From Luteitalea pratensis (GTDB lineage Bacteria > Acidobacteriota > Vicinamibacteria > Vicinamibacterales > Vicinamibacteraceae), in NCBI RefSeq assembly GCF_001618865.1, contig NZ_CP015136.1:5243001-5307000 (forward strand): a stretch of DNA of 64,000 nucleotides, written 5' to 3'. The notes under the pieces are model-generated. The model was not told where the DNA came from, did no database searches, and worked only from the letters and a program-made list of their open reading frames with translations. Position numbers and translations under genes: made by a program. Below, piece by piece: positions 1 through 9,094 of this stretch. The first letter of the stretch is position 1, and each line of letters opens with the position of its first letter.

Positions 1-669
1 CTCGGTGATGGCTTTGGCGTCCCCCACAAACAGCACGAGCGTATCGATGTCCTTACGCAGGCGCATGATGTCCGGGCCGGCACGTTCGACGAGGGCCGTC
101 AGTGCGGGCGCGTCGATGCGCTTACCGGCGGCCTTGACCCGGTCGGCGGCAAACTGCATGGCCTCACGCAGCGCCGTCTGCGCACCGCTGAAGCCATCGG
201 TGTTGAAGCCGTCGCACTCGACCGTCGCTGCCAGTTTGGCGAGTGCCTTGCCGAGTTTCGTGCTGCGATTGACGTCGGTCGCGACGAGCACCAGCACGTT
301 GGACGGCTCGGGATTGGCGATGTAGCTTTCGAGCCCGCCAGGGTCTGGCGGCGCCGAGTCCTCTGCGCCGTCCTCGTCCTCCATCTCGGCGAGTTTCTTG
401 CGGCCCTTGAACAGGCGCTCGATGTGGGCAAACACCACGACCCGCCGCTCGCCGAGCATCGGCCGCGTCCGCGCCGCGAAGACGACGTCATCGGGTCGCG
501 CGTCGCCGGCCGTGAAACGCTCGACGTTGAAGCCGCGCAGGTCCTCGTCCACGAGGCCCGTGAGCGAGGCCACGACCTCGTCCTTTCCGGCATCGTCGTC
601 GCCTATGACGAGATAGACGGGAGCGACGGTGCCGCGCTCGAGCGTGGCTGCAAGTTCGCGCGAGGTCAT
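1..669 (-). CDS. holA: DNA polymerase III subunit delta (partial, C-terminus outside window)
   Basis: Probable delta subunit of the replicative polymerase clamp loader, which opens the sliding clamp. The frame is open from the ATG at 669 to base 1, giving 223 residues, and the rest of the gene lies beyond the window. The protein starts MTSRELAATLERGTVAPVYL and continues with VIGDDDAGKDE, the P-loop-like start typical of HolA; later segments (NVLVLVATDVNRSTKLGKAL, then ERAGPDIMRLRKDIDTL) also fit the family. It starts 5 bp after the lptE stop codon. The order leuS-lptE-holA is the classic arrangement in Gram-negative bacteria, which supports the call. Confidence 0.85.
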   Translation of the reverse strand, partial: MTSRELAATLERGTVAPVYLVIGDDDAGKDEVVASLTGLVDEDLRGFNVERFTAGDARPDDVVFAARTRPMLGERRVVVFAHIERLFKGRKKLAEMEDEDGAEDSAPPDPGGLESYIANPEPSNVLVLVATDVNRSTKLGKALAKLAATVECDGFNTDGFSGAQTALREAMQFAADRVKAAGKRIDAPALTALVERAGPDIMRLRKDIDTLVLFVGDAKAITE

Positions 670-674
670 GGCCT

Positions 675-1226
675 CTAGAACGCCTCGAGGATCGACGACA
701 CCGTGCGGCGTGCGACCGTGTCGGCGATGCGGTCCGCAGCGGCCCGGTTCTGTCCGAGGAACGCCGAGGCATCGAGCGCGCCGGTGCCGGTCGTGAGGTC
801 GTACTCGTCGAGGATCTCGAGCGACGGGTTCTCCCAGATCAGCTTGTTGGCCTTGACGTCGCGGAACTCGAGCTTGAGTTGCACGCGAACGAGGTACCGG
901 GTGGCCTGGTTGTTCTCGTTGAAGCCGCTCGGTTCGAGGCTGAGCCCGGCCACCGTGCCGCCCAGGATGGCGTCGGCGCCATCGGTCAGGGGGATGACCT
1001 GGTACCGGCCACGCCCGAGGAACTCACTGCGGACGCGCGTCGTGAACAACTGCTCGATGTCGTACACCGACGTGTTGTTGGCAAACAGCGGGATGCCGAT
1101 CACGCGGATGTACGACGGCAGGAAATTGCCACGGCCGGACAGGTTGTAACCGCACGCCGCTTGCAGTGCGGCTGCCGACGGCAACAGTGCTGCCACGAAC
1201 GCACGACGCGATCGCGAACGCATCAC
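675..1226 (-). CDS. lptE: LPS-assembly lipoprotein LptE
   Basis: Lipoprotein of 183 residues that plugs the LptD barrel and helps insert LPS into the outer leaflet of the outer membrane. The N-terminus has arginines, a hydrophobic stretch and a lipobox ending AAC with the lipidated cysteine at residue 25, followed by GYNLSGRG, the usual LptE opening ('CGY.L.G'). The segment [17 protein letters not shown] is also typical. Its ATG overlaps the leuS stop by 4 bases, so translation is probably coupled. The presence of LptE implies a true LPS outer membrane, which agrees with lpxA, lpxI and bamA further along. Confidence 0.88.
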   Translation of the reverse strand: MMRSRSRRAFVAALLPSAAALQAACGYNLSGRGNFLPSYIRVIGIPLFANNTSVYDIEQLFTTRVRSEFLGRGRYQVIPLTDGADAILGGTVAGLSLEPSGFNENNQATRYLVRVQLKLEFRDVKANKLIWENPSLEILDEYDLTTGTGALDASAFLGQNRAAADRIADTVARRTVSSILEAF

Positions 1227-3787
1227 TTCACCACCACGCTCACGAGGCGTCCCGCGGCCACGATCACCTTGACGATGGTCTTGCCGTCGGTGTGCGCTTT
1301 CACGTTCGGGTCGGCGAGCGCAGCAGCCTGCACGACGTCGTCAGCCGACCCGGCGGGCACGGTGACGCGCCCGCGCACCTTGCCATTCACCTGCACCGGG
1401 AGTTCGACGGCCTCTTCAGCCGCCACCGCCGGATCGCTGACCGGCCAGCCTGCCGCGACGATTCCACCGGTGTGTCCGAGTAGTTCCCACAACTCCTCGG
1501 CCATGTGCGGCGCGAACGGTGACATCAGGCGCACGAGCGCCTCCACGGCTTCGCGACCAGCCGCCAGCGTACTCGCCGGCACGTCCGGTACCACCGGCGC
1601 GGACTCCTGCTCCGCAGCCGCTCGGCGGCCGGGCTTGAAGACTCCGGTGGCGTCGCCGAACAGGTACAGTTCGTTCACGAGTTCCATCAGACCCGAGATG
1701 GCCGTGTTGAGATGCACACGCGGATACAGGTCGTCGGTGAGCTTCGCGATGGTCTGGTGCGTCTTGCGTCGCAGCGCCCGCTCGGGAGCGGAGAACTCCG
1801 CCGTGTCGGCAACGGTCGGGGCCGAACCGAGCGCCCCGGCCAGCGGCTCGACGAACCGCCACACCCGCGTGAGGAAGCGAAAGCTGCCCTCGAGGCCGGT
1901 GTCGGTCCACTCGACTTCCTTCTCGGGCGGCGCGACGAACATCACGTAGAGCCGCAGCGCGTCGGCGCCGAACTTCGCGATCATCTCGTCCGGATCGACG
2001 ACGTTGCCCTTGGACTTGGACATGACCTGTCCGTCCTTGAGCACCATGCCCTGCGTGAGCAACCTGGCGAACGGCTCGTCGTGCGACACCATGCCGAGAT
2101 CGCGGAACACGCGCGTGAAGAAGCGCGAGTAGATCAGGTGCAGGATCGCGTGCTCGACGCCGCCGCTGTAGAAATCGACCGGCGCCCAGTAGTTGCACTT
2201 GACCGGGTCGAACGCCTGCTTGTCATTCTTCGCATCAGTGAACCTGTAGAAGTACCAGGACGAATCGAAGAACGTATCCATCGTGTCGGTCTCGCGCCTC
2301 GCGGCGCCGCCGCACTTCGGGCACGAGACGTTGACGAACTCCGGCAGCTGCGCCAGCGGCGATTCACCCTTGCCGGTGAACTCGACGATCTTCGGCAGCA
2401 CCACAGGCAGCTGGTCGTCGGGCACCGGCACCACGCCGCACGACGGGCAGTGGATCATCGGGATCGGCGTGCCCCAGTACCGCTGCCGCGACACGCCCCA
2501 GTCCTTCAGCCGGTACTGGATCGTCTTCTGGCCGATGCCGCGCGCCTCGGCCGAGGCCGCCATCGTCTCCCACGCCGTCTCCGTCGCCAGCCCCGAGAAC
2601 TCGTCCGAGTGCACGCTCTCGCCGAACTCGGTGAACGCCTCGGTCAGCGTCGCGCCGTCGTCGGTCGTCTCGCCTCCGACGGGTTTCACCACGACTTGCA
2701 CAGGGAGACCGTACTTGCGCGCGAACTCGAAGTCACGCTGGTCGTGCGCCGGGACCGCCATGATCGCGCCGGTGCCATAGCCACCGAGCACGAAGTTGGC
2801 AACCCACACCGGCACCGTCTCGCCGGTGAAGGGATTCATCACCCGGCGGCCGGTGTCGAAACCTTCCTTCTCGACCTCACCCGACATGCGGCCGAGGCGA
2901 TCCTGCTGCCGGAACCGGTCAGCCTTCTTGCGGAAGCTGGCAGGATCGGCGGACTCGCTGGCAAACGTCTCCACCAGTTCGTGCTCGGGCGCGATCAGTA
3001 CGAACGTCGCGCCGAAGATCGTGTCGATGCGGGTCGTGAAGATCTCGATGCCGTGGGTCGTGGCGCGGCCCTCGACGTCGGCGATCGGGAACGTGGCCTG
3101 CACGCCCTCCGACTTCCCGATCCAGTTGCGCTGCATCGTCAGGACCTTCTCGGGCCAGTCGGGAAGGTGGTTGGCGCCCTCGAGCAGTTCCTCGGCGTAG
3201 TGCGTGATGCGCAGGAACCACTGCTCGAGCTCACGGGACGTGACCTGCGTGCCGCAGCGCCAGCACGCGCCGTCGATCACCTGCTCGTTGGCAAGCACGG
3301 TCAGGCAGCTCGGGCACCAGTTGACGGTCGAACGCCGGCGATACGCCAGGTCGCGCTCGAACATGCGAATGAAGAGCCACTGGTTCCAGTGGTAGTAGTC
3401 AGGCAGGCACGTGGCCAGTTCCCGGCCCCACGCGTAGCTGATCCCGAGACGCTGCAGCTGCCCCTTCATGTGCGCGATGTTGTCGAGCGTCCACTGCTCC
3501 GGGTGCAGGTTGTTCTTGATGGCGGCGTTCTCGGCCGGCATGCCGAACGCATCCCATCCGAACGGATGCAGGACGTTGGCGCCCTGCATGCGCTTCAGGC
3601 GGGCGACCACGTCGCCAATCATGTAATTACGGACGTGTCCGACGTGGGCCCGGCCCGACGGGTACGCGAACATCTCGAGGCAGTAGAACGGCGGCTTCGA
3701 CGCATCCTCGGTGACCTCGAAGGCCCCGGTCGCGGTCCAGCGTTCCTGCCACTTTTGCTCGATGGATTGCGGAGAATAGTCAGCCAC
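1223..3787 (-). CDS. leuS: Leucyl-tRNA synthetase
   Basis: Class Ia synthetase charging tRNA-Leu. The start is placed at the GTG at 3787 (protein begins [17 protein letters not shown]), giving 854 residues, the normal bacterial length; upstream in-frame sequence is repeat-derived and not protein-like. The HIGH motif is HVGH at residues 48-51 and the KMSKS signature is VMSKSKGN in the last third. A CP1 editing domain with [12 protein letters not shown] and zinc-finger cysteine pairs (CPSC, CWRC, CPSCG, CPKCG) are present. A candidate -10 TATACT lies only 12 bp before the GTG, so the transcript may have a very short leader. First gene of leuS-lptE-holA, divergent from the glycosidase at 3962. 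Confidence 0.97.
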   Translation of the reverse strand: MADYSPQSIEQKWQERWTATGAFEVTEDASKPPFYCLEMFAYPSGRAHVGHVRNYMIGDVVARLKRMQGANVLHPFGWDAFGMPAENAAIKNNLHPEQWTLDNIAHMKGQLQRLGISYAWGRELATCLPDYYHWNQWLFIRMFERDLAYRRRSTVNWCPSCLTVLANEQVIDGACWRCGTQVTSRELEQWFLRITHYAEELLEGANHLPDWPEKVLTMQRNWIGKSEGVQATFPIADVEGRATTHGIEIFTTRIDTIFGATFVLIAPEHELVETFASESADPASFRKKADRFRQQDRLGRMSGEVEKEGFDTGRRVMNPFTGETVPVWVANFVLGGYGTGAIMAVPAHDQRDFEFARKYGLPVQVVVKPVGGETTDDGATLTEAFTEFGESVHSDEFSGLATETAWETMAASAEARGIGQKTIQYRLKDWGVSRQRYWGTPIPMIHCPSCGVVPVPDDQLPVVLPKIVEFTGKGESPLAQLPEFVNVSCPKCGGAARRETDTMDTFFDSSWYFYRFTDAKNDKQAFDPVKCNYWAPVDFYSGGVEHAILHLIYSRFFTRVFRDLGMVSHDEPFARLLTQGMVLKDGQVMSKSKGNVVDPDEMIAKFGADALRLYVMFVAPPEKEVEWTDTGLEGSFRFLTRVWRFVEPLAGALGSAPTVADTAEFSAPERALRRKTHQTIAKLTDDLYPRVHLNTAISGLMELVNELYLFGDATGVFKPGRRAAAEQESAPVVPDVPASTLAAGREAVEALVRLMSPFAPHMAEELWELLGHTGGIVAAGWPVSDPAVAAEEAVELPVQVNGKVRGRVTVPAGSADDVVQAAALADPNVKAHTDGKTIVKVIVAAGRLVSVVVK

Positions 3788-3799
3788 GGTAGAACCCCC

Positions 3800-3805
3800 A
3801 GTATA
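3800..3805 (-). promoter_or_regulatory. Possible -10 box for leuS
   Basis: TATACT on the minus strand lies 12 bp before the leuS GTG. No convincing -35 hexamer is found 16-18 bp further upstream, where the GGGTACC array already starts. If used, it would give a leader of only about five bases. Confidence 0.3.
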
Positions 3806-3818
3806 CCGCCCGGGTTGA

Positions 3819-3860
3819 GGGTATCGGGTCGGGTACCGGGTCCCGGGTATCGGGTACCGG
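3819..3860. repeat. Heptamer array, GGGTACC/GGGTATC family
   Basis: About six degenerate 7-bp units (GGGTATC, GGGTACC, GGGTCCC variants) fill the divergent gap between leuS and the family 2 glycosidase. The array directly precedes the REP-like element at 3871. Similar arrays occur at 11802, 21697, 33299 and 55650. Confidence 0.85.
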
Positions 3861-3870
3861 CAGGCTAAAG

Positions 3871-3928
3871 GTAGGGCCGGCTCTCCGAGCCCGGCCCGTG
3901 TCCGGCGCGTTCGGGGAACGCGCCCTAC
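3871..3928 (+). repeat. REP-like compound palindrome headed by GTAG
   Basis: Starts GTAGGGC and ends with its complement GCCCTAC, enclosing two hairpins. The first (about 3874-3897) has arms rich in GGCCGG/CCGGCC around CTCTCCGAG. The second has perfect 9-bp arms GGCGCGTTC (3904-3912) and GAACGCGCC (3916-3924) with a GGG loop. A GTAG tetranucleotide at the foot of a hairpin is the hallmark of REP elements. It lies 33 bp before the glycosidase start codon. Confidence 0.65.
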
Positions 3929-3961
3929 CCGCCATGCCACCTCGTGTTAGCGTTTGCCACC

Positions 3962-5788
3962 ATGCCATTCCCGCGCGCCCTTTGTCTGGCCCTGTTGCTT
4001 GCCGCGGCCCCGGCCTTCGGCCAATCGCAATCACCCGCGGCCCTGCCCCGACCCGAGTTCCCGAACCCGCAGTTCGAGCGAGCCGACTGGGTCAACCTCA
4101 ACGGCTCCTGGCGGTTCGCGTTCGACGACACGGATGCGGGGATGCGGGAGGCCTGGTACGGCGGCGGTCGGCGGTTCGACAAGCAGATCGTCGTGCCATT
4201 CGCCTTCGAGAGTCCGAAGAGCGGCATCGCCGACCCGACGTTCCACCCCGTGGTCTGGTACCAGCGAGACGTCACCATACCGGCGGGATGGAAGGGGCGT
4301 CGTGTCCTTCTCAAGTTCGGGGCCGTGGACTACCGCGCGACGGTCTGGCTGAACGGGCAGCAGGTCGGCGGCCACGAAGGTGGCAACACGCCGTTCGGCT
4401 TCGACGTGACCGATCTGCTGAAGGACGGCACGAACGCGCTCGTGGTGCGCGCCGAGGATCCGCCGACCGACCGTTTCATCCCGCGTGGCAAGCAGTACTG
4501 GAAGGAGAAGTCAGAGAGCATCTTCTACACGCGCACCACCGGCATCTGGCAGACGGTCTGGCTCGAGGCCGTCGGCGACAGCTACCTCTCGCACGTGCGG
4601 ATCCAGCCGGCGATGGATGGCGCGGTGCGCTTCGATGCACGACTCGCACGTCCCGCCGCCGGGCAGGTGCTGCGCGCGGTCGTGCGTTTCGCGGGTACGG
4701 AAGTGACGCGCGGCGAGGTGACGGCAGACGGCGGGCGCGCGAGCCTCGGGCTGTCGGTCACCGACCCGCGGCAGTGGAACATCGGCCAGGGCAACCTGTA
4801 CGACGTCTCGCTGGAACTCCTTCGCGGCACGCAGGTCGTGGACCGCGTTCAGTCGTACTACGGCTATCGCGAGGTGACCGTCGATGCCAAGGGCTTGCAA
4901 TTCAACGGAAGGCGCGCGTACCTGCGGATGGTGCTCGACCAGGGCTACTGGCCAGAGTCGCTGCTGACGCCACCCTCCGACCAAGCCATCCAGTACGACA
5001 TCAAGACCGCACAGGCGATGGGCTTCAACGGCGCGCGCAAGCACCAGAAAGTGGAGGATCCGCGCTTCCTGTACTGGGCCGACAAGCTGGGCTATCTCGT
5101 CTCCGGCGAGATGGCCAACGCGTACCTGTACGACGACCAGTACGTGGCGCGGTTCACGCGCGAGTGGCTCGAGGTGCTGGAGCGCGACATCAACCACCCG
5201 TCGATCGTGATGTGGATCCCGATCAACGAGAGCTGGGGGACGCCGAACCTGCGCGACCGCCGCCAGCAGGCCCACCTGAAGTCGAACTACTGGCTGACCA
5301 AGTCCCTCGATCCGACGCGGCTGGTGATCGAGAACGACGGCTGGGAGCACGTGGACACGACCGACGTGTTCGGCATCCACGACTACGCGCGGACCGGCGA
5401 CATGTTCGCGAAGAAGTACGCGGTACTCGACAACCCGACGGCACGTATCCCGGACAACAGCCGCGCGGCGCTCGTCCCCGGCTACGAGTACAACGGCTCG
5501 CCGATCTTCCTCTCGGAGTTCGGCGGCATCGCGTACCACGTGCCCGGATCTCCTGCACCCGAAGGCGCGTGGGGCTACTCCGGCGTCGAGAAGACGCCCG
5601 AGGATGCGCTCACCCGATTACGCGGCCTCTACGAGGCCATTGCGAAGGTGCCACGAATCATCGGCGTGTGCTACACGCAGCTGACCGACGTCGAGCAGGA
5701 GATCAACGGGCTGCTCACGTACGACCGCAAGCCGAAGTTCGACGTCAACGCCGTGAAGACGATCAACGAACTGGTGAGGGGACAATAA
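3962..5788 (+). CDS. Secreted glycoside hydrolase family 2 (beta-galactosidase/beta-glucuronidase type)
   Basis: Retaining glycosidase of 608 residues from the ATG at 3962; this start is chosen because it gives a clean signal peptide (MPFPRALCLALLLAAAPAFG). It is therefore exported. Order of domains: jelly-roll sugar-binding domain (about 30-200), immunoglobulin-like domain (about 205-310) and a TIM barrel. The barrel carries HPSIVMWIPINESWG with the acid/base Glu at residue 423, and IFLSEFGG with the nucleophile Glu at 519. The substrate cannot be read from sequence; length and the NESWG form resemble uncharacterised family 2 enzymes more than LacZ. It stands alone on the plus strand, divergent from leuS, with a REP-like element immediately upstream. 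Confidence 0.9.
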   Translation: MPFPRALCLALLLAAAPAFGQSQSPAALPRPEFPNPQFERADWVNLNGSWRFAFDDTDAGMREAWYGGGRRFDKQIVVPFAFESPKSGIADPTFHPVVWYQRDVTIPAGWKGRRVLLKFGAVDYRATVWLNGQQVGGHEGGNTPFGFDVTDLLKDGTNALVVRAEDPPTDRFIPRGKQYWKEKSESIFYTRTTGIWQTVWLEAVGDSYLSHVRIQPAMDGAVRFDARLARPAAGQVLRAVVRFAGTEVTRGEVTADGGRASLGLSVTDPRQWNIGQGNLYDVSLELLRGTQVVDRVQSYYGYREVTVDAKGLQFNGRRAYLRMVLDQGYWPESLLTPPSDQAIQYDIKTAQAMGFNGARKHQKVEDPRFLYWADKLGYLVSGEMANAYLYDDQYVARFTREWLEVLERDINHPSIVMWIPINESWGTPNLRDRRQQAHLKSNYWLTKSLDPTRLVIENDGWEHVDTTDVFGIHDYARTGDMFAKKYAVLDNPTARIPDNSRAALVPGYEYNGSPIFLSEFGGIAYHVPGSPAPEGAWGYSGVEKTPEDALTRLRGLYEAIAKVPRIIGVCYTQLTDVEQEINGLLTYDRKPKFDVNAVKTINELVRGQ

Positions 5789-5812
5789 GGACCGCGACGC
5801 AGGGACGCGACG

Positions 5813-5837
5813 GTAGGGCCCGCTCTCCGAGCGGGCC
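5813..5837 (+). repeat. REP-like hairpin headed by GTAG, between convergent genes
   Basis: GTAG (5813-5816) is followed by perfect 9-bp arms GGCCCGCTC (5817-5825) and GAGCGGGCC (5829-5837) around the loop TCC. It lies between the convergent stops of the glycosidase and the FG-GAP gene and may also act as a bidirectional terminator. Compared with the copy at 33350, one base pair in the stem is flipped on both arms. Confidence 0.75.
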
Positions 5838-5860
5838 ACGAGGATCACGGGAAGTACCGC

Positions 5861-8713
5861 TCACTGCAGCTTCGTGGCGAGCGCGTTGGTCCCCGCCGCC
5901 CACCTCTGCCCGAGGGCGTCCCAGTACATCGCGCGCTCGACGACGATCTGGGCCGGCGCAAGTCCCACGCTCTCGACAATGGCCCCAAAGCGCTTGTCGA
6001 CCGTCGACGGGAACTCGGTCCGCACATCGACGTTGAACCGGCTGTTGGCCGGGACGGGGAACGTCCGCTCGGCGCTCGTGCCGTTCTCCAACAGCACGGT
6101 CACGTTCACCGTCCCGGTCGTGGGAGACGTGTTCGCGAGCAGGATGTAGGTGTCCACTCCGCGGGCTCCCCCGACTTCGCCCTCGGCAAGCGCCCACTTG
6201 GTGCCGGTCACCGTTGACCCCGGTGAGTTGTGCGCCTCGTACCAGTTGTTGCCCGGCCACCACATCGCCCGCTCGACGACCACGGGGACGCTGTTGATGG
6301 CGCGAATGGTCGTGGACAGCGCGGTATTGGCCAGACGCGCATCTTCGTAGTCCACCCAGATGTTGAAGCGACTGTTTGCCGCGACCGTGTACGGCTTCGT
6401 GATCGTGGAGCCGTCCGGGAGCAGGTACGTCGCCTCGATCAGGGCGTCGGACGCGCCGGGATTCGCGATCAGCACGAAGAGATCGAAGAATGGTCCGGTC
6501 GCCCCCTCGGCCAGGAACCACTGCGTGGCCGGTGCCGTCACCCCGGCGCTTTCGTGGCCCGCTCCGAACATCTCCCCCGGCAGATCGAGATACATGGCGC
6601 GCTCGACGATGATCGGCTGGTCGTTGAGCACCTCGAAGACTGCGGACACGTCGGTGCTGGCCAGCAGCCTCTGGCCGCCGAACTCTTCGACGTCCACCCA
6701 GATGTTGGTCCGTGAATCAGCGGGGAGCGTATAGATCTTCTCCAGCGACACCCCGCTGGGTCGCAGGTAGCGCACGCGAACCTGCGCCTCCGCGGCATTG
6801 GGGTTCAGCAACAGGTAGAAGAGATTGAACCCGCTGTGCGTGGCCCCCTCGGCCAGATACCAGATCGGCGATGGCGCGGCAACGGCAGTCTCGGCGTGCG
6901 CGCCATAGGCATCGGTGCCCCAGGACATGGTGCGGTCCACCACAAAGGGCTGATCGGACTCGAGCTTCGTCGAGAATTCCGTCGTCGCGGCCCCGAACCG
7001 GCGGTTCGGATCCACTGTGACACGGGTGGCCGCAGGGAGTGGGACCCGCACGGCCACGGTCGCGGCGCCGACCCGACGATACGATAGCGTCGCCGTGGCG
7101 CCGGTGCTACCTGGGTTCAGCAGCGCGAGGCGCGTGTCGAAGAAGCTCGAGGTGGCACCCTCTGCCAGATAGCGAGTGAAGAACCCACGCGGGTGCGTGC
7201 CCACGGCCAGTTGCTGCACGTTTGTCAGGCCATCCCCGTCCAGGTCGCCTGACCTGCCGTTGTCACCGGTCGAGGACGTGGGATCCAGGCCGAACGCGGT
7301 TTCCCAGTCGTCGGGCAGGCCGTCCTGATCGGTGTCCACGCGGGGTCCGAACAAATACGCCGCACCGGCGCCATTGATGCTGTTGTCGTACTGGTTCCCT
7401 ATCACTCTCGTGTCGCTGCTCGCCTCGAACGGCGCCCCGACGAGCACGGTATCGGTCGCAATCGCCACCGAGTTGCCAAAGAAATCCCCGGCGTCGGTAT
7501 TCGAGGCCTTGAAGTAGGACTCCTGGCTCCACGTGGTCCCGTGGCGCACGAACGCATACGCAGCTCCGGCGAAGGCCTCGCCGCTGTCGCCCTGGTCGCC
7601 ATTCACGTCCGTGGCGCCGCTGCGCTCGCCGGCCGATCCCACGACCAGTCGGTCACCGGCGATGCCAACGGAGTTGCCAAAGAGGTTGAACGTCGCGGTA
7701 TTCGAGGCCTTCAGGTAGGCCTGCTGGCTCCACGTCGTCCCGGTGCGGACGAACACGTACGCCGCCCCCGCCAAGCTGGCGTCGTTGCCCCCCTGATCGC
7801 CGTTCACCCCCATGGCACTACTTTCCTCACCGGGCGCGCCGATCACGACCGTGTCGCCTGCGGCCGCGACCGCCACACCGAACCCGTCGTTCGAATCGGC
7901 ATTGGAGGCCTTGAGGTACGCCTGCTGGCCCCACGTCACCCCGCTGCGCACGAACACATACGCCGCCCCCGCTTCGTCCGCGCCGTTGTCCTGCTGGTTG
8001 CCGTTGACGACGCGGGACCGGCTGTCCTCCAGACCGGCCCCGACGACGAGCGTGTCGCCGGCCAGGGCGGTGGACGTGCCGAATTCGCCGGAAGCCTCCG
8101 CGTTCGAGGCCTTCAGGTAGGCCTGCTGACTCCACGTCGTCCCGGTGCGGACGAAGACGTACACTGCGCCGGCATCGTCTGCGCTGTTGTTGCCCTGATC
8201 ACCATTCACTCCCGTGCCCGCGCCATCCTCGCCTGGCGCACTCACCACCACGGTGTCTCCCCCCACCGCCACCGCAGTGCCGAAGCTATCGTCGGTGGCG
8301 GCGTTCGAGGCCTTGAGGCGAGCCTGCAAGCTCCACGACGCACCACTGCGCACGAAAACGTAAGCCGCCCCCTCGCCCTCGTCATCGCCGACCACCACCG
8401 TATCGCCAGCCACCGCCACGGAAACGCCGAACGCGGACGAGTTGGAGACCGTCAGGCGGGCCTGCTGACTCCACGACACCCCGTTACGCACGAACACATA
8501 CGCCGCGCCCCCACTCTCCTCCAGATATGCGCCGACCACCGCGGTATCTCCCGCGATGGCCACCGACGCGCCGAAGAAACTGGACACGCGAGGGGTCGAC
8601 GCCTTCAGGAAGGCCAATTGCGCGGAGGTCGGACCAGGCGTCTGCGCCGAGGTCGTGTCAGCCAGGGCCAGGAATGCGGCGACCAGAGCGACCAGAAACC
8701 GTCGGAACAGCAT
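5861..8713 (-). CDS. Secreted FG-GAP beta-propeller protein with four C-terminal YLAEGAT repeats
   Basis: Exported protein of 950 residues; signal peptide ends near residue 23 (LADTTSAQ). Residues about 34-455 hold seven FG-GAP units, each with 'FG.SVA.AGDTVVVGA' and ending 'AYVFVR.G..W.QQA', so a closed seven-bladed propeller. Several blades carry a long D/N-rich insert (VNGDQGNNSADDAG), probably a calcium loop. DQDGLPDDWE and DLDGDGLTN (about 458-495) are further calcium sites. Residues about 511-950 are four repeats of 105-115 residues starting YLAEGAT, WYLAEGAT, WFLAEGAT and WALAEGE and ending with a VVERAM-type motif. No membrane anchor is seen. Strong ribosome site AGGAGGAG before the ATG. 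Function unknown; adhesion or matrix binding is a guess from the fold. Confidence 0.8.
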   Translation of the reverse strand: MLFRRFLVALVAAFLALADTTSAQTPGPTSAQLAFLKASTPRVSSFFGASVAIAGDTAVVGAYLEESGGAAYVFVRNGVSWSQQARLTVSNSSAFGVSVAVAGDTVVVGDDEGEGAAYVFVRSGASWSLQARLKASNAATDDSFGTAVAVGGDTVVVSAPGEDGAGTGVNGDQGNNSADDAGAVYVFVRTGTTWSQQAYLKASNAEASGEFGTSTALAGDTLVVGAGLEDSRSRVVNGNQQDNGADEAGAAYVFVRSGVTWGQQAYLKASNADSNDGFGVAVAAAGDTVVIGAPGEESSAMGVNGDQGGNDASLAGAAYVFVRTGTTWSQQAYLKASNTATFNLFGNSVGIAGDRLVVGSAGERSGATDVNGDQGDSGEAFAGAAYAFVRHGTTWSQESYFKASNTDAGDFFGNSVAIATDTVLVGAPFEASSDTRVIGNQYDNSINGAGAAYLFGPRVDTDQDGLPDDWETAFGLDPTSSTGDNGRSGDLDGDGLTNVQQLAVGTHPRGFFTRYLAEGATSSFFDTRLALLNPGSTGATATLSYRRVGAATVAVRVPLPAATRVTVDPNRRFGAATTEFSTKLESDQPFVVDRTMSWGTDAYGAHAETAVAAPSPIWYLAEGATHSGFNLFYLLLNPNAAEAQVRVRYLRPSGVSLEKIYTLPADSRTNIWVDVEEFGGQRLLASTDVSAVFEVLNDQPIIVERAMYLDLPGEMFGAGHESAGVTAPATQWFLAEGATGPFFDLFVLIANPGASDALIEATYLLPDGSTITKPYTVAANSRFNIWVDYEDARLANTALSTTIRAINSVPVVVERAMWWPGNNWYEAHNSPGSTVTGTKWALAEGEVGGARGVDTYILLANTSPTTGTVNVTVLLENGTSAERTFPVPANSRFNVDVRTEFPSTVDKRFGAIVESVGLAPAQIVVERAMYWDALGQRWAAGTNALATKLQ

Positions 8714-9066
8714 GGCTCCTCCTTCTGCGAACAGCGGCGTCCTCAGGGTTCTCCTGTGGACACGACACTTTCGGCGGGAGGGCCGGGCAGGTCTGCTCGG
8801 GACTGATGTGGGAGTTCGATGATTGCGCCGCTGAACACGAGCGCGAGCATCGGACGCTTGATGTGACTGCTCGTGTTGTAGACCACAACGAAGTCAAATC
8901 CAAGTGAAATCGCTGACGGTAATGGGATTTCGGAGCCGGAGGCGCGGCTGGCGCGTAAACGTCTCGCTACGAATGAGGCGACCTGGTGACGGCGGTATGA
9001 CCGATCGTGAATCTCTGACTTACGGCTTACGGTGCCCGGTCTGCGGTGCCCGCCCTGGGGCCCTTC
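8714..9066. other. Intergenic stretch, no gene recognised
   Basis: Upstream region of the FG-GAP gene. It has lower GC content than its surroundings in the middle (8870-8930). A small dyad GTTGT-N5-ACAAC lies at 8875-8889. No convincing -35/-10 pair, RNA gene or coding sequence was found; open frames here show no protein-like composition. Confidence 0.5.
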
Positions 9067-9094
9067 GGCGTTCAGCGTTCATCGTTCGGCGTTG
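9067..9094. repeat. Heptamer array, GCGTTCA/GGCGTTC family, overlapping a gene end
   Basis: Four units (GGCGTTC, AGCGTTC, ATCGTTC, GGCGTTG). Read on the minus strand, the array encodes the last residues of the membrane protein above it and supplies its TGA stop at 9079-9081. Confidence 0.75.

Noticed and set aside
1712-3868. Plus-strand open frame of 718 codons opposite leuS
   Set aside because: Antisense shadow in high-GC DNA: low-complexity Arg/Leu/Val composition, no domain, and leuS is certain on the other strand.
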